64,000 nucleotides of DNA from Alloprevotella sp. Lung230 (GCF_014385435.1 NZ_JACSUD010000001.1:1-64000); one strand, 5' to 3'. Shown: positions 1 to 10,520, counted from the first letter of the stretch. Made by a program: numbers and translations. The notes: generated by a model not told the origin, from the letters alone.

Positions 1-771
1 CTCATCGACCTGGGCATCGGCGTGCGTGCCTTCCGCAAGCACCTGAGCGACTATGGGCTCACCGTCCCACGCATCGCTGCCATCCTCGTCACCCACGATC
101 ACACCGACCACATCAAGGCAGTCGGCCCCCTCGCCCTCCAATTCCGCCTCCCCGTCTATGCCGCTCCGCTGGTGCACGAGGGGATGATGCGCAACCGCTT
201 CATGACCAAAAAAGTACCCCTCGAACAGCAGCGCCCCACCGAAGTGGGCGTCCCCTTTGAGGTGGGCAACTTCCGCATCACCCCCTTCGCCGTGCCGCAC
301 GATGCGCGCGACAACAACGGCTACTTCGTCGAACTCATCCATCCCGAGGAGGGCGGCGACATCTTCTCTCCCGCACCGGCCGACCCACGTCCCACCTTCT
401 GCCTCATCACCGATGCCGGACGCTTCACCGACGAGATGATTCCCTTCGTGCAGCGGGCACGCCACCTCATCATCGAGGCCAACTTCGACCGCACGATGCT
501 CGAAAACGGACCTTACCCACAGTTTCTCCAACAGCGCATCTCCAACGGACGCGGGCACATGGACAACCGCCTCACCGCCGAAGCCCTCCTCCGCCACCTC
601 ACGCCCATCACGCGTCGCATCTGGCTCTGCCACCTCAGCGAAGAGAACAATCGTCCGGAATTGGCGCACAAAACTGTGCAAAGTGCCATCGACCAGCTCC
701 CATTTCCTGACAAACCACAACTGGAAGTGCTGCGGCGGCGCACACCATCGGGGCTGATACGCCTCGACTGA
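1..771 (+). CDS. MBL-fold metallo-hydrolase, YycJ/WalJ-like (5' truncated by window edge)
   Basis: The reading frame is open from the first base, so the start lies before the window; the GTG at 22 is an internal codon. The visible protein begins with LIDLGIG, typical of the first strand of YycJ-type metallo-beta-lactamase-fold proteins, followed by the metal motif THDHTDH at visible residues 31-37. A later GHMDNRLT and a terminal histidine-containing strand (LCHLSEENN) fit the family. Family knowledge: these are dinuclear-metal hydrolases, some acting as exonucleases linked to cell-wall or DNA metabolism; the substrate cannot be told from sequence. It is followed by a 170-bp gap before an unrelated secreted protein. 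Confidence 0.85.
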   Translation, partial: LIDLGIGVRAFRKHLSDYGLTVPRIAAILVTHDHTDHIKAVGPLALQFRLPVYAAPLVHEGMMRNRFMTKKVPLEQQRPTEVGVPFEVGNFRITPFAVPHDARDNNGYFVELIHPEEGGDIFSPAPADPRPTFCLITDAGRFTDEMIPFVQRARHLIIEANFDRTMLENGPYPQFLQQRISNGRGHMDNRLTAEALLRHLTPITRRIWLCHLSEENNRPELAHKTVQSAIDQLPFPDKPQLEVLRRRTPSGLIRLD

Positions 772-941
772 GCGCCGTGGGAATTGTGAAAACAACAATC
801 TTTTCGAAGGTCAGTTCTCAACAAAGCCTAAAAACTGCAAGATAATCGCCTGCGGCTCTTGCCAATCTGATTTTCTTTCCGACATTTGCGGTAATCAATC
901 CCCACAGCAAGGGCAGTTATCGACATTAAAACTCAGACGTT

Positions 942-1967
942 ATGAAAAGACTTTTGCTCTCCCTCGTCCTCCTCATCGCCGCCTCGGCCCTAAACGCCAT
1001 GAGCTATCGGGAAGCCCGCGAATACGCCTACTTCCTGACCGACAAAATGGCCTACGAACTGAACCTCACGCCCGAACAATACGACCGTTGCTATGAGGTG
1101 AACCTCGACTATCTCCTCGCCGTCGACAACCGCTACGATATCTTCGGCAACTACTGGTCATTTCGCGATGCCGACCTCCGCTACATCCTCTTCGACTGGC
1201 AATATGCCCTCTATCGCACAGCCGACTACTTCTTCCGTCCGCTCTCTTGGAGCCGCAACCGGTTTGTCTTCTCCATCTACACCCGCTACACCCGGCCCGA
1301 CTATTTCTACTACGACCGGCCCGATGTCTACATGAGCTATTCCGGCACGCGTTGGGCACAGCGCCGCCCGGGCACACTCTCGCCCTACCGCGACATGGTG
1401 TTCAGCGGCCGCAAAGGCGGTATGCGCGACAACTATGCCCCCGGCGACTATGGCTACAACTACAACAACGGCTATCGCTACAACGAGGACTACGACTACA
1501 ACGACTACTACGGCTACCGCAACAACTACGGCAATAGTTACGGCGGCCGCTACGAAGGCACGGGCCGATATGGCTCCGGCAACCGCTACGAAGGAGCTTA
1601 CGGCAACAACTACAACAACGGCAACCGCTACGAAGGCAGTGGGCGCTATGGTGGCAGCAACGGCTACACCTACGGCAACACTTACAGTACACCGTCCCGC
1701 CAAGAGGCCGACACGCCCCCCCACCGCAACGACAACCAAGGCTTCAACAGCCGCAACGGAGGGTTCGACAGCAGCACCATCGTGCGCGGCAATCGTGGCA
1801 ACGGCTTCAACGACAACAGTGGTTTCAACAGTAATTCCGGCAGCAACCGCAGCACTTTCACCCCCGACAACAGCGGGCAGAGTCGCCCCAACACCAACGT
1901 CCCACAGCAACAATCGGGCAGCACCCGCAATGTGGGCGGTGTGCAGATTATCGGTGGGCGTCGCTGA
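942..1967 (+). CDS. Secreted Tyr/Asn/Gly-rich low-complexity protein
   Basis: The 341-residue product starts with a clear signal peptide (MKRLLLSLVLLIAASALNA, cleavage near residue 19), so it is exported. Residues about 20-140 are an ordinary-looking domain rich in Tyr, Asp and Arg (an ELNLTPEQYDRCYEVNLDYL segment resembles the helical part of small periplasmic proteins). From about residue 165 the sequence becomes degenerate repeats of N-N-Y-G, R-Y-E-G and G-N-R-Y, then a Ser/Asn/Gly tail ending VGGVQIIGGRR. No enzyme motif is visible. The repeats suggest a flexible surface or periplasmic protein. I do not recognise a named family; function is unknown. It precedes a HAD phosphatase by 72 bp, with no evidence of shared function. 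Confidence 0.8.
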   Translation: MKRLLLSLVLLIAASALNAMSYREAREYAYFLTDKMAYELNLTPEQYDRCYEVNLDYLLAVDNRYDIFGNYWSFRDADLRYILFDWQYALYRTADYFFRPLSWSRNRFVFSIYTRYTRPDYFYYDRPDVYMSYSGTRWAQRRPGTLSPYRDMVFSGRKGGMRDNYAPGDYGYNYNNGYRYNEDYDYNDYYGYRNNYGNSYGGRYEGTGRYGSGNRYEGAYGNNYNNGNRYEGSGRYGGSNGYTYGNTYSTPSRQEADTPPHRNDNQGFNSRNGGFDSSTIVRGNRGNGFNDNSGFNSNSGSNRSTFTPDNSGQSRPNTNVPQQQSGSTRNVGGVQIIGGRR

Positions 1968-2039
1968 TGACGTGCCCACTTACACGAAGCCTCCGTTCCG
2001 CCGGGGACGTATCTCCCTCTTTTTTACCTCAACACGTCT

Positions 2040-2699
2040 ATGTATTCCACCCTTCTCTTTGACCTCGACGGCACACTGCTCGACACTTTGAACGACTTGG
2101 CCGACAGCGTCAATTACGCTCTTTCCACCCACCACCTCCCTTTGCGTTCACAAAGGGAGGTGCGCGCGTTTTTAGGAAACGGCATTCACAATCTCATCGC
2201 TCAATCCGTGCCGGCCACGCTTCCGCAGGCCGACTTAGAGACCGTGTTCCAAACCTTCCGCGCCCACTACCTCGACCACTGCCTCGACCAGACCGCCCCC
2301 TATCCCGGTGTCCTCGACCTACTCCGTCGGCTTCAAGGACGCGGTGTGAAGATGGGCATCATCAGTAACAAACTCCAGCCTGCGGTGTCGGAACTCAACC
2401 ATTTGTTTTTTGCCGACTTCATCGACATAGCCATCGGCGAAAGCCCCACCACACGACGCAAGCCTCATCCTGACGCTGTGCTGCACGCGATGGAGCAACT
2501 CGCTGCCGACCCGCACACCACGCTCTACGTGGGCGACAGCGAGGTGGATTACGCCACGGCACGCGCGGCCGGCGTGGCTTCGGCGCTGGTGTTGTGGGGC
2601 TTTCGGGATGAACCCGACCTGCGCCTGCTGCACGCTGACCACTACCTCTCCTCTCCTCACGAATTGCTCGCTCTCGCGGCACCACAGCGGGAGGAGTAG
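2040..2699 (+). CDS. gph: HAD-superfamily phosphatase, phosphoglycolate phosphatase-like
   Basis: A 219-residue HAD subfamily IA hydrolase. Motif I FDLDGTLLDT holds the nucleophile Asp8 and acid Asp10. Motif II is the Ser in GIISNK near residue 105, motif III is the Lys in RRKPHPDAV, and motif IV is YVGDSEVDYATARAAG. A helical cap domain lies between motifs I and II. Family knowledge: Gph removes 2-phosphoglycolate, a by-product of DNA repair and oxygenase reactions; related members act on pyrophosphate or nucleotides, so substrate assignment is moderate. Length is normal for the family. It ends about 100 bp before queD, which has its own promoter, so it is probably a separate unit. Confidence 0.85.
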   Translation: MYSTLLFDLDGTLLDTLNDLADSVNYALSTHHLPLRSQREVRAFLGNGIHNLIAQSVPATLPQADLETVFQTFRAHYLDHCLDQTAPYPGVLDLLRRLQGRGVKMGIISNKLQPAVSELNHLFFADFIDIAIGESPTTRRKPHPDAVLHAMEQLAADPHTTLYVGDSEVDYATARAAGVASALVLWGFRDEPDLRLLHADHYLSSPHELLALAAPQREE

Positions 2700-2706
2700 G
2701 AAGAAA

Positions 2707-2738
2707 TTTGTGAAAACGGAAAAAAAAGTGTATCTTTG
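2707..2738 (+). promoter_or_regulatory. Bacteroidetes-type promoter for queD-queE
   Basis: TTTG at 2707-2710 and TATCTTTG at 2731-2738, separated by 20 bp, match the Bacteroidetes -33/-7 consensus. Transcription would begin near 2745, which leaves only about 20 nt before the ATG at 2767 and a more usual leader before the ATG at 2800. Confidence 0.75.
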
Positions 2739-2799
2739 CAGTCATTTTTAATAGGTATTCCTCGGGATGCCGCTTGTTTCTTTTTCGACAATCACATTT

Positions 2800-3153
2800 A
2801 TGTACTACATATCCAAACGCATTGAAATCTCCTACGCCCACCAACTGGTGCTGGACTACGAGAGCAAATGCACCCACCTCCATGGACACAACGGCATCGT
2901 CACGGTGTTTTGCTGTGCCGAAACCCTCGACCACAACGGGATGGTCACCGACTTCACCCACGTCAAGGAACGCGTGCAGAAGAAGCTCGACCACCGCAAC
3001 GTCAACGACATCCTCAATTTCAACACTACCGCCGAGAACATGGCGCGCTGGATTTGTGAGCAAGTGCCCAATGCCTACAAGGTGATGTTTCAAGAAAGCG
3101 AAGGCAACATTGCCGTCTACGTGAAGCCGGGATTTGAAAACGCGGCACTCTGA
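2800..3153 (+). CDS. queD: 6-carboxy-5,6,7,8-tetrahydropterin synthase QueD
   Basis: A 117-residue member of the PTPS/QueD family. It converts 7,8-dihydroneopterin triphosphate to 6-carboxytetrahydropterin, an early step to preQ0 and queuosine in tRNA. Zinc ligands are visible as His14 (SYAHQL) and the HLHGHN motif (His28, His30), with catalytic Cys24. The start at 2800 gives MYYISKRIEISYAHQL, the usual N-terminus; an in-frame ATG at 2767 would add MPLVSFSTITF and sits very close to the inferred transcription start. The stop overlaps the queE start (TGATG), so the two are translationally coupled. Confidence 0.93.
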   Translation: MYYISKRIEISYAHQLVLDYESKCTHLHGHNGIVTVFCCAETLDHNGMVTDFTHVKERVQKKLDHRNVNDILNFNTTAENMARWICEQVPNAYKVMFQESEGNIAVYVKPGFENAAL

Positions 3154-3728
3154 TGAAAGTCAATGAGATTTTCTATTCCTTACAAGGCGAGGGCTACTGG
3201 ACAGGAACAGCGGCCGTGTTCGTCCGACTGAGCGGTTGCAACCTGCGCTGTTCTTTCTGCGACACGGCACACGAAGCCGGCGAGCCCCTCACCGAAGCGG
3301 CCATCGTCGAAGCCGTGGCTCAATATCCGGCCCGCCATGTGGTCATCACCGGAGGAGAACCCTCGCTGTCGCTCACGGCATCGCTCGTCGATGCGCTCCA
3401 CGCCATCGGACGCTTTGTCGCGGTAGAGACCAACGGAACGCGCCCCCTGCCCGACAATGTCGACTGGATTACGCTCTCGCCCAAAGATGCTTTCGAGCGA
3501 AACGGGACGCCCATCCTCACGCGCTGCGATGAACTCAAAGTGGTGTTTGACGGCAGCGAGCCAAAGACTTATGAGGGCATCACGTCCACTCACCGATTTC
3601 TGCAACCTTGCGATGTGGGCGATGCCCGAAAGAATGCCGAAATCATGGCTGCCTGTATCCACTTCATCAAGACTCACCCCACGTGGCGTCTCTCTCTCCA
3701 AACGCACAAGATAACCCAAATTCGGTAA
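3153..3728 (+). CDS. queE: 7-carboxy-7-deazaguanine synthase QueE (radical SAM)
   Basis: A 191-residue short-form QueE. It rearranges 6-carboxytetrahydropterin, the QueD product, to 7-carboxy-7-deazaguanine using S-adenosylmethionine and an iron-sulfur cluster. The radical SAM motif is Cys29-x3-Cys33-x2-Cys36 ([11 protein letters not shown]), preceded by the QueE signature [12 protein letters not shown] and followed by the SAM-binding [10 protein letters not shown]. The ATG overlaps the last base of the queD stop codon. queC, the next pathway gene, is not in this window. The gene ends 47 bp before lepA and may be cotranscribed with it. Confidence 0.95.
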   Translation: MKVNEIFYSLQGEGYWTGTAAVFVRLSGCNLRCSFCDTAHEAGEPLTEAAIVEAVAQYPARHVVITGGEPSLSLTASLVDALHAIGRFVAVETNGTRPLPDNVDWITLSPKDAFERNGTPILTRCDELKVVFDGSEPKTYEGITSTHRFLQPCDVGDARKNAEIMAACIHFIKTHPTWRLSLQTHKITQIR

Positions 3729-3775
3729 CCACCGGACACTTTCCTTTCCCCACCCGTTTTAGAAGTCCACCCAAC

Positions 3776-5557
<1,782 letters not shown>

Positions 5558-5593
5558 CCCACGAACAAACCTCTTAATATTCGCCATAAGGAT

Positions 5594-6613
5594 ATGATTA
5601 GCAAAATCAACGACATTCTCGCCGAAGTGCCCAAACTCATCGCTGAGAACGAAGAACAACTCGAAGCACTTCGACTGAAATACCTCAGTAAGAAGGGCCT
5701 GGTCAATCAGCTCATGGCTGACTTCCGCAACGTGGCTGCGGAGCAAAAACGCGAAGTAGGCATGCGCGTCAACGAACTCAAAGACGCCCTGCAAACCCGC
5801 TTCAACGAACTCAAAGCACAACTGTCCACCGCTGAGGAAGATCACAGCGACCTCGACCTCACCCGAACGCCCTACCCCATCGCGCTCGGCACACGCCACC
5901 CCCTCTCGCTCGTCAAGCAGGAAATCATCGACATCTTCGGCCGCATGGGCTTCTCCCTCGCCGATGGTCCTGAGGTGGAAGACGACTGGCACGTGTTTGG
6001 CTCGATGAACTTTGCCGACGACCACCCTGCACGTGACATGCAGGACACATTCTTCATCGAGAGCCATCCCGACATCATCCTTCGCACTCACACTTCCAGC
6101 GTGCAAAGCCGCGTGATGGAGCAACAGCAACCGCCCATCCGCGTCATCTGCCCCGGCCGCGTCTATCGCAACGAAGCCATCTCGGCGCGCGCCCACTGCT
6201 TCTTCCACCAGGTTGAAGGGCTTTACATTGATAAGGATGTTTCGTTCACCGACTTAAAGCAGGTGCTCCTCACCTTCGCCCGCGAAATGTTTGGTGCCGA
6301 CACACAAATCCGCCTGCGTCCCTCTTACTTCCCCTTCACCGAACCTTCGGCCGAGATGGACATCTCCTGCAACATCTGCGGCGGCGATGGATGCGGTTTC
6401 TGTAAGCACACCGGATGGGTCGAAATCCTCGGATGTGGTATGGTCGACCCTGCCGTGCTCGAAGCCAACGGCATCGACTCCACCGTCTACAAAGGCTATG
6501 CTTTCGGCATGGGTGTGGAGCGCATCACCAACCTCAAATATCAAGTCAAGGATCTCCGCTTGTTCTCCGAAAACGATGTGCGCTTCCTCGACGAATTTAT
6601 GGCCGCCCACTAA
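5594..6613 (+). CDS. pheS: Phenylalanyl-tRNA synthetase alpha subunit
   Basis: A 339-residue PheS. With PheT it forms the alpha2beta2 synthetase that charges tRNA-Phe. An N-terminal coiled-coil (about residues 1-90) is followed by the class II catalytic core: motif 1 around HPLSLVKQEIIDIFGRMGF, motif 2 in GRVYRNEAISARAHCFFHQVEGL, and motif 3 GMGVERITNLKYQVKDLRLF near the C-terminus. It lies 36 bp after lepA and may be in that unit. pheT is 11 kb away on the same strand rather than adjacent. A strong terminator follows. Confidence 0.97.
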   Translation: MISKINDILAEVPKLIAENEEQLEALRLKYLSKKGLVNQLMADFRNVAAEQKREVGMRVNELKDALQTRFNELKAQLSTAEEDHSDLDLTRTPYPIALGTRHPLSLVKQEIIDIFGRMGFSLADGPEVEDDWHVFGSMNFADDHPARDMQDTFFIESHPDIILRTHTSSVQSRVMEQQQPPIRVICPGRVYRNEAISARAHCFFHQVEGLYIDKDVSFTDLKQVLLTFAREMFGADTQIRLRPSYFPFTEPSAEMDISCNICGGDGCGFCKHTGWVEILGCGMVDPAVLEANGIDSTVYKGYAFGMGVERITNLKYQVKDLRLFSENDVRFLDEFMAAH

Positions 6614-6628
6614 CCCTTCTCTTCCCCT

Positions 6629-6688
6629 ACACCCACACGACTTTCTTCCGACCCACCCGAGTGGGGTCAAGTCGTGTGGGTGTTTTTG
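6629..6688 (+). terminator. Intrinsic terminator after pheS
   Basis: A 13-bp arm at 6629-6641 (ACACCCACACGAC) pairs exactly with 6671-6683, with a smaller inner hairpin, and the right arm runs into a T-rich tract. It ends the pheS unit and covers a false upstream start (6674) of the next gene. Confidence 0.8.
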
Positions 6689-6709
6689 TTGCCACAAAGC
6701 CACCGACCT

Positions 6710-7612
6710 ATGCTCTCCATCCTCATCCCGACCTACAACGTCGACTGCCTGCGACTGGTCACCGACCTCCACCAACAATGCGAAGAACTGCAAGCCCAGT
6801 TTGGCGCGACGACCTTCGACTACGAAATCCTTGTGGCCGACGATGCCGGCACCGACACAGCCGTCATTGAGCGCAATGAGCTGATGGAATGCTTCGACAA
6901 CACGCGCTACATCCGCCTGCAGCACAACTGCGGACGCGCCCTCGTCTGCAATTTCCTCTTCGACGAGGCCCGCTTCGACCATCTCCTCCTTATGGATGCC
7001 GATGCCGAGGTGTGCAGCGAAAGTTTCCTCTACGACTACTGGATGCAACGCACCACGGCCGATGTTTTGGTGGGCAGCATACGCACTCCCGACACCGCAC
7101 CACGCGGCCACGAACTGCGGTTGAAGTATGAGCACGCGGCCCATCGCATCCGCACCACGGCCTATCGCAATGCCCATCCCGCCGCCCACTTCTCCACCTT
7201 CAACGTTCTTTTCTCCCGCCGTACCATCGAGCAAGTCCATTTCGACAATCGCTGCACGGAATACGGCTACGAAGATGCCCTTATGGGCTACACCCTCGTC
7301 GAGCGCGGCTTCTCCATCCGTCACATCGACAACCCACTCCTCCACATCGGCATCAACAGCAACGAGAGTTTTCTGCGCAACACCGAAACCGCCTTGCGCG
7401 TGCTCCGCCGTCTCGGACCGCCGCTCACCGACCACGCCCACATCGCCCGCCTCCACACTCGCTTGTCACGTCTCGGTCTGCTCCCGCTCCTTCGCTGCTG
7501 GCATCGGGCCTTTGCTCCCTTTGAGCGGCGCAATCTCCTCTCTCGCCGCCCCCTGCTCTGGGTGTTCAACCTCTACAAACTCGGCTGCTACGCCTCCCTC
7601 ACCACGACCTAA
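6710..7612 (+). CDS. Family 2 glycosyltransferase
   Basis: A 300-residue GT-A fold glycosyltransferase. The N-terminus MLSILIPTYN is the first strand of GT2 enzymes; ILVADDAGTD is the nucleotide-binding acidic motif, and LLMDADAEV (about residues 100-108) is the DxD metal site. A C-terminal acidic region (EYGYEDALMGYTLVERGF) resembles the catalytic-base motif ED of the family. No membrane span is evident, so it is probably cytoplasmic and transfers a sugar from a nucleotide sugar to a lipid or polysaccharide acceptor that cannot be predicted. The start at 6710 is chosen because the upstream in-frame ATG (6674) lies in the terminator stem. The helicase gene starts 14 bp downstream. Confidence 0.88.
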   Translation: MLSILIPTYNVDCLRLVTDLHQQCEELQAQFGATTFDYEILVADDAGTDTAVIERNELMECFDNTRYIRLQHNCGRALVCNFLFDEARFDHLLLMDADAEVCSESFLYDYWMQRTTADVLVGSIRTPDTAPRGHELRLKYEHAAHRIRTTAYRNAHPAAHFSTFNVLFSRRTIEQVHFDNRCTEYGYEDALMGYTLVERGFSIRHIDNPLLHIGINSNESFLRNTETALRVLRRLGPPLTDHAHIARLHTRLSRLGLLPLLRCWHRAFAPFERRNLLSRRPLLWVFNLYKLGCYASLTTT

Positions 7613-7626
7613 ATCTCTCCTCCGCC

Positions 7627-10122
7627 ATGTCCACTTCCCAACCTCTGTTTGACGCCGCCCAAGACACCGTCGTCCGCTTTGCCCAAGGCCGCGCACTCGT
7701 GCTTGCCGCTCCCGGTTGCGGCAAAACCCACCTCCTCACCCACCGCATCGTCCAAGCGCACACCGTCGACGGCGTGCCTTACGACCAAATGCTCTGCCTC
7801 ACCTTCACCAACCGCGCCTCACGCTCCATGGCCGAACGCGTGGCCGAAGTCATGGGCAGTCTGCCCGAAGGCCTCTTCGTGGGCAACATCCACCGCTTCT
7901 GCATCCGCTTCCTCTTCGACAACGCCCTTCTCCCTCTCGGCACCACCATCATCGACGACATCGACCAAGCCGAAATCCTCACCGAACTGGCTCAAACGGC
8001 CTTCGACGAAGACGGCAGTCCACGCACTCTCACCGCCGCCGATGTGAGAAAAACCATCCACGCTGCCGCCCGACTGCTCGAAAGCCGACACCAGATCCCG
8101 GCCGACCTTCACCTCCACAAGCACGCCGACACGGAATACACCCACTTTGCGCAGCGCTACCTCGACTATAAGCACGACAACCAGCTCATCGACTTCGACG
8201 ACATCCTCATCCTCACCTATGCCCACCTCGCCCGAAAGTCGGTGGCCGACATGGCCTACACTTGGTTGCAGGTCGATGAAGTGCAGGACCTCAACCCCCT
8301 CCAGCTCGCCATCATCGACCTCTTGGCCGCCCCCGATGCCACCCTCCTCTACCTCGGCGATGAGCGACAAGCGGTCTACTCCTTCATGGGCACCGATGCA
8401 CAGAGTGTCGACCGTCTGGCGCAGTTGTGCCAAGGGCATGTGTTCCACCTTTCCAACAACTATCGAAGCCCCGAATATCTCCTCGACTTCCTCAACGACT
8501 ATGCCCACAGCGTGCTCCACGTCCCCTTGGAACAACTCCCCACCGCCATCGACTCCCGCCACATCGACGATGGCCTTCTCCTGTTACGCGGTGAGCAGAT
8601 CGGCTACCGTGAGAGCACACAGCCTCAGCTCATTGCCCGCCACGCCCGCCAACTTTACGCGCAGACCGAGGGCGAAAGCATCGGCATTCTCGTGCGCAGC
8701 AATCTGGAAGCCGAACTCCTCTCGCAGGCCCTCACCGACGAGGGACTTCCCCACCTGAGCATCACCCGCCGCGATGTGTTCAAGAGCATCGACTTCAAAG
8801 TGATTTATGCCCATTTCTCCGTCGTGCTCAACGACACCCGCCACACCGACTGGGCCCGACTGCTCCATCACACCAGTGTCATCGAGTCGATGGACTATGC
8901 CCGCCGCTGCCTACGCCGCATGCGCACCATCGGCCTCACACCCACCGACCTCATCCACTACGACCGCAGCAGTTATTGTCTGGAGGCGGCACGCAGCGTG
9001 AGGGGACGCACCCTCGTGGTCTTCGACACAGAGACCACAGGCACCGATATCTTCCACGACGACATCATCCAGATTGCGGCCGTCAAGCTCTGCAATGGCA
9101 AGGTGGTCGAAGGCAGCGAACTCGACCTCATCATCGAGACCGACCGCCCCATCCCCGAAATGCTGGGTGACCTCCACAACCCGATGGTCGAAGAGTATCT
9201 CCGCCGTCCCCACCTCTCGCCCGAAGAAGCCTTTGCTCGCTTCCTCGACTACGTAGGCGATGCCGAACTCGTGGGGCACAACGTCCACTTCGACCTCAAC
9301 ATCCTCACAGCCAATCTCCGCCGCCGAACACCCCGGCTCGCCCTTGCCAATCGCCCCGTCTGGGACACCCTCAAACTGGCACGTCTCCTCGACCCCGACC
9401 TGCCGCGCTATCGGCTCGTCGACCTCCTTGACACCTATGGACTGGCGGGCGAAAACTCCCACAACGCGGCCGACGACATCCAAGCCACGGTGACGCTCCT
9501 CCTCCACCTCTGCCCCATCGCCGAAAGCCGGGCCGAAGCGCAAACCGAATTCCTCGACAACAACTGGACGCGTACCATGCGCCGCCGCTTGCTTGACCGC
9601 TACGCCCCGCTCTACCTCCACACCCACAATATCCTTTCCTCTCCCACGATCGATGCCGAGCACAGCCTCCCCCACGAGTTGGCCTACATCCACGACGCTC
9701 TTGCCGCGCTCGGCGCCATCACGCCCCTCCTCTTTCTGCCCCAAATCTGCGAACTCATCGGGCGGATGGTTCCTTCCGACAGCCCCTTCTTCGATCAGCT
9801 TGACCATCATCTCTACGAAATCCGCAGTTTCAGCGAGTCCGACCTTTTTGAAAGCCGCATCTTTGCCGAGCGCGTCTTCGTCATGACCCTCCACAAGGCC
9901 AAAGGTTTGGAGTTCGACCACGTCATCCTCCACAATATCTCCGAGGGCGTCTTTCCCCATCCACGCAGCAATCCCGACGACTGCGCCGAGACGGCCCGCC
10001 TGCTCTACGTCGGCCTCTCCCGCGCTCGCGCCACCCTCACCGTGGCTTTTGCACCGCGCCTTTCACCCTTCCTGGCCGACCATCCCGAAGTGATGGCCCA
10101 CTTCAAGTCGCTGGAAGAATAG
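7627..10122 (+). CDS. UvrD/Rep-like helicase with an inserted DEDDh 3'-5' exonuclease domain
   Basis: An 831-residue SF1A helicase. Walker A is APGCGKT (Lys33), motif II is VDEVQDLN (about residue 220), and motif III/Q-type GDERQAVYSFMG follows. Motifs V and VI are at the C-terminus: FVMTLHKAKGLEFDHV (about 755-770) and LLYVGLSRARATL. Between the two helicase halves, at about residues 463-640, sits a complete DnaQ-like exonuclease: FDTETTGTD (Asp467, Glu469), GHNVHFD (Asp556) and HNAADD (His612, Asp617). This order suggests a protein that unwinds DNA and trims 3' ends in one chain, for repair or replication-fork processing. Family knowledge supports each domain; the combined role is inference. 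It follows the GT2 gene closely but is functionally unrelated. Confidence 0.9.
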   Translation: MSTSQPLFDAAQDTVVRFAQGRALVLAAPGCGKTHLLTHRIVQAHTVDGVPYDQMLCLTFTNRASRSMAERVAEVMGSLPEGLFVGNIHRFCIRFLFDNALLPLGTTIIDDIDQAEILTELAQTAFDEDGSPRTLTAADVRKTIHAAARLLESRHQIPADLHLHKHADTEYTHFAQRYLDYKHDNQLIDFDDILILTYAHLARKSVADMAYTWLQVDEVQDLNPLQLAIIDLLAAPDATLLYLGDERQAVYSFMGTDAQSVDRLAQLCQGHVFHLSNNYRSPEYLLDFLNDYAHSVLHVPLEQLPTAIDSRHIDDGLLLLRGEQIGYRESTQPQLIARHARQLYAQTEGESIGILVRSNLEAELLSQALTDEGLPHLSITRRDVFKSIDFKVIYAHFSVVLNDTRHTDWARLLHHTSVIESMDYARRCLRRMRTIGLTPTDLIHYDRSSYCLEAARSVRGRTLVVFDTETTGTDIFHDDIIQIAAVKLCNGKVVEGSELDLIIETDRPIPEMLGDLHNPMVEEYLRRPHLSPEEAFARFLDYVGDAELVGHNVHFDLNILTANLRRRTPRLALANRPVWDTLKLARLLDPDLPRYRLVDLLDTYGLAGENSHNAADDIQATVTLLLHLCPIAESRAEAQTEFLDNNWTRTMRRRLLDRYAPLYLHTHNILSSPTIDAEHSLPHELAYIHDALAALGAITPLLFLPQICELIGRMVPSDSPFFDQLDHHLYEIRSFSESDLFESRIFAERVFVMTLHKAKGLEFDHVILHNISEGVFPHPRSNPDDCAETARLLYVGLSRARATLTVAFAPRLSPFLADHPEVMAHFKSLEE

Positions 10123-10136
10123 AACGTCCTCCCGTC

Positions 10137-10182
10137 GAAAAAAAGACCGAACCCACCTTGAGTGAGTTCGGCCTTTCTTTTT
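10137..10182 (+). terminator. Intrinsic terminator after the helicase-exonuclease gene
   Basis: Arms containing AGACCGAACCCA (from about 10144) and TGAGTTCGGCCTTT (10163-10176) form a hairpin followed by CTTTTTG. It lies 15 bp after the stop codon. Confidence 0.75.
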
Positions 10183-10299
10183 GTAGTCAAAAGGTTCGGG
10201 ACAGGCGCGGCTACTTTCCCCCATGAAGACAAAAGTTGATGCGGACCTACACATTCTTACCTAGAAGTGTCGAAAAGTCAACTACGTCAAAGATATTCT

Positions 10300-10383
10300 A
10301 TAATTCAAGGTTTGGTTTATATAAACCAAGCTTTGAATTACATAAACCAAACCTTGAATTATATAAACCAAACCTTGGTTTAT
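10300..10383. repeat. Quadruple 21-bp near-palindromic intergenic array, AT-rich family, copy 1
   Basis: Four consecutive 21-bp units begin at 10300, 10321, 10342 and 10363. Each has ATAAACCAA near one end and TTGGTTTAT or TTGAATTAT/C at the other, so each is nearly its own reverse complement; unit 3 is the exact reverse complement of unit 1. It sits between convergent genes (helicase and prfC), flanked by both terminators. A related array is at 27914-27997. The remainder of the 400-bp gap holds only the two terminators. Confidence 0.9.
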
Positions 10384-10448
10384 AGATTACTCGTGAGCTT
10401 TCGAAGTTTTTCGGCTTCATAGCGAACTTCTGACAGCCGATGAAGAAG

Positions 10449-10491
10449 TAAAAAAGCGATGCCCTGTTCGTGGAGGAACAGGGCATCGCTT
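10449..10491 (-). terminator. Intrinsic terminator of prfC
   Basis: Perfect arms 10454-10469 and 10476-10491 (AAGCGATGCCCTGTTC and its complement) with a 6-nt loop. On the minus strand the stem is followed by a run of T. It lies 30 bp beyond the prfC stop codon. Confidence 0.85.
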
Positions 10492-10520
10492 AGTTGGGAA
10501 GGGGAGAAGGGTAAAGTCCG

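Noticed and set aside
1158-1979. 273-codon Ala/Val-rich frame antisense to the secreted Tyr-rich protein.
   Set aside because: Its composition is what the repeated TAC/AAC/GGC codons give when read backwards.
3608-3775. N-terminal extension of LepA.
   Set aside because: It overlaps queE in another frame and precedes the canonical [19 protein letters not shown] start.
10300-10383. The short tandem repeats look superficially like CRISPR arrays.
   Set aside because: Units are contiguous or separated by 4 bp, there are no unique spacers, and no cas genes lie in the window.
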